A stretch of DNA of 64,000 bases from Bacteroidota bacterium (GTDB lineage Bacteria > Bacteroidota > Bacteroidia > Chitinophagales > Saprospiraceae), in the NCBI GenBank assembly GCA_024642665.1, contig JAHEAR010000010.1:1-64000 (forward strand), given 5' to 3'. Each line of letters starts with the position of its first letter. Within the stretch, counting starts at the first letter, position 1. Position numbers and translations under genes: made by a program. The notes under the pieces are model-generated. The model made no database searches, had not been told where the DNA came from, and saw nothing but the letters and a program-made list of their open reading frames with translations. Shown in pieces: positions 63,774 to 64,000 of this stretch.

Positions 63774-64000
63774 ATGGAAACCTATCAATACAAGTTTGAT
63801 TACAATGTCTATAAGGACAAACGTTCGCTTTCATCTGTTGATCAGGCCTTAATTAATGAAGCTGCTATGACCAGTCAAAAAGCCTATGCCCCCTATTCAA
63901 AGTTCAAAGTTGGGGTTTCTATTCGGACCACTGATCAAACCATATCCAGTGGAGCCAATCAGGAGAATGGTGCATTTCCCATCGGACAATGTGCTGAGCG
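63774..64000 (+). CDS. cdd: Cytidine deaminase, N-terminal part (runs off the window)
   Basis: An open frame from ATG 63774 to the window end gives 75 residues with YAPYSKFKVGVSI (substrate-binding segment) and SGANQENGAFPIGQCAER. In the latter the Asn and Glu of NxEN bind the ribose, and the Cys and Glu of CAE are the first zinc ligand and the catalytic acid. It deaminates cytidine and deoxycytidine to uridine and deoxyuridine. The PCxxC second zinc motif would lie beyond the window. The gene is divergent from the flippase, with about 200 bp between. Confidence 0.9.
   Translation, partial: METYQYKFDYNVYKDKRSLSSVDQALINEAAMTSQKAYAPYSKFKVGVSIRTTDQTISSGANQENGAFPIGQCAE

Noticed and set aside
63607-63852. 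81-codon plus-strand frame before the window end
   Set aside because: It overlaps the well-supported cytidine deaminase start in another frame and has no recognisable feature.

Overview
The window looks like chromosomal DNA of a member of the Bacteroidota, most likely a Saprospiraceae-like environmental lineage. Several signs agree. Five proteins end in the CHU_C / gliding-motility-associated (type B) C-terminal domain used by the type IX secretion system. Ten transcription units have the Bacteroidota -7 promoter motif TAnnTTTG just upstream. The housekeeping genes include a LuxC-type acyl-CoA reductase, a TamL-like lipoprotein Omp85 and futalosine-pathway MqnD. The family is inferred; the phylum is well supported.

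Layout. Bases 1-6139 hold a signalling cluster on the + strand: the tail of one histidine kinase, two more kinases with near-identical catalytic modules, two uncharacterised membrane-anchored proteins, a single-domain response regulator and a receiver-adenylate cyclase fusion. Bases 6290-20060 are mostly housekeeping: a small T9SS cargo protein, a PlsC-like acyltransferase, miaA, an rRNA/tRNA methyltransferase, a TamL-like Omp85 protein, the set rluD-like/luxC/nth, valS with a barrel protein, and a GNAT-like protein. Bases 20218-21282 encode a stand-alone ArsS-type radical SAM enzyme.

Bases 21718-26974 are a five-gene minus-strand operon. It runs from two coiled-coil proteins (one with membrane segments) to a substrate-binding protein fused to an OmpA peptidoglycan-binding domain, a TauC/SsuC-like permease with an extra C-terminal membrane region, and an ABC ATPase. 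It is the best candidate here for a poorly described system. Bases 27115-39386 return to metabolism: arginine deiminase, a thioesterase, a YihY protein, fructose-6-phosphate aldolase, the SRP RNA, a pseudouridine synthase, mqnD, alanine dehydrogenase, a small HTH protein, TrmN6, a lectin-domain protein, tRNA-Glu(UUC), gap and pgk.

Bases 39449-61114 are a 21.7-kb array of four giant secreted proteins, all on the minus strand (1546, 1546, 1409 and 2488 residues), each with a signal peptide and a type B T9SS C-terminal domain. The first two share a 2761-bp block that reads as identical, with sharp edges: a recent gene conversion or segmental duplication. The window closes with prmC, a polysaccharide flippase and the start of a cytidine deaminase gene.

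Intergenic DNA holds a canonical small SRP RNA, several hairpin terminators that separate the giant genes, a structured region between mqnD and ald, and degenerate low-complexity segments with no gene.
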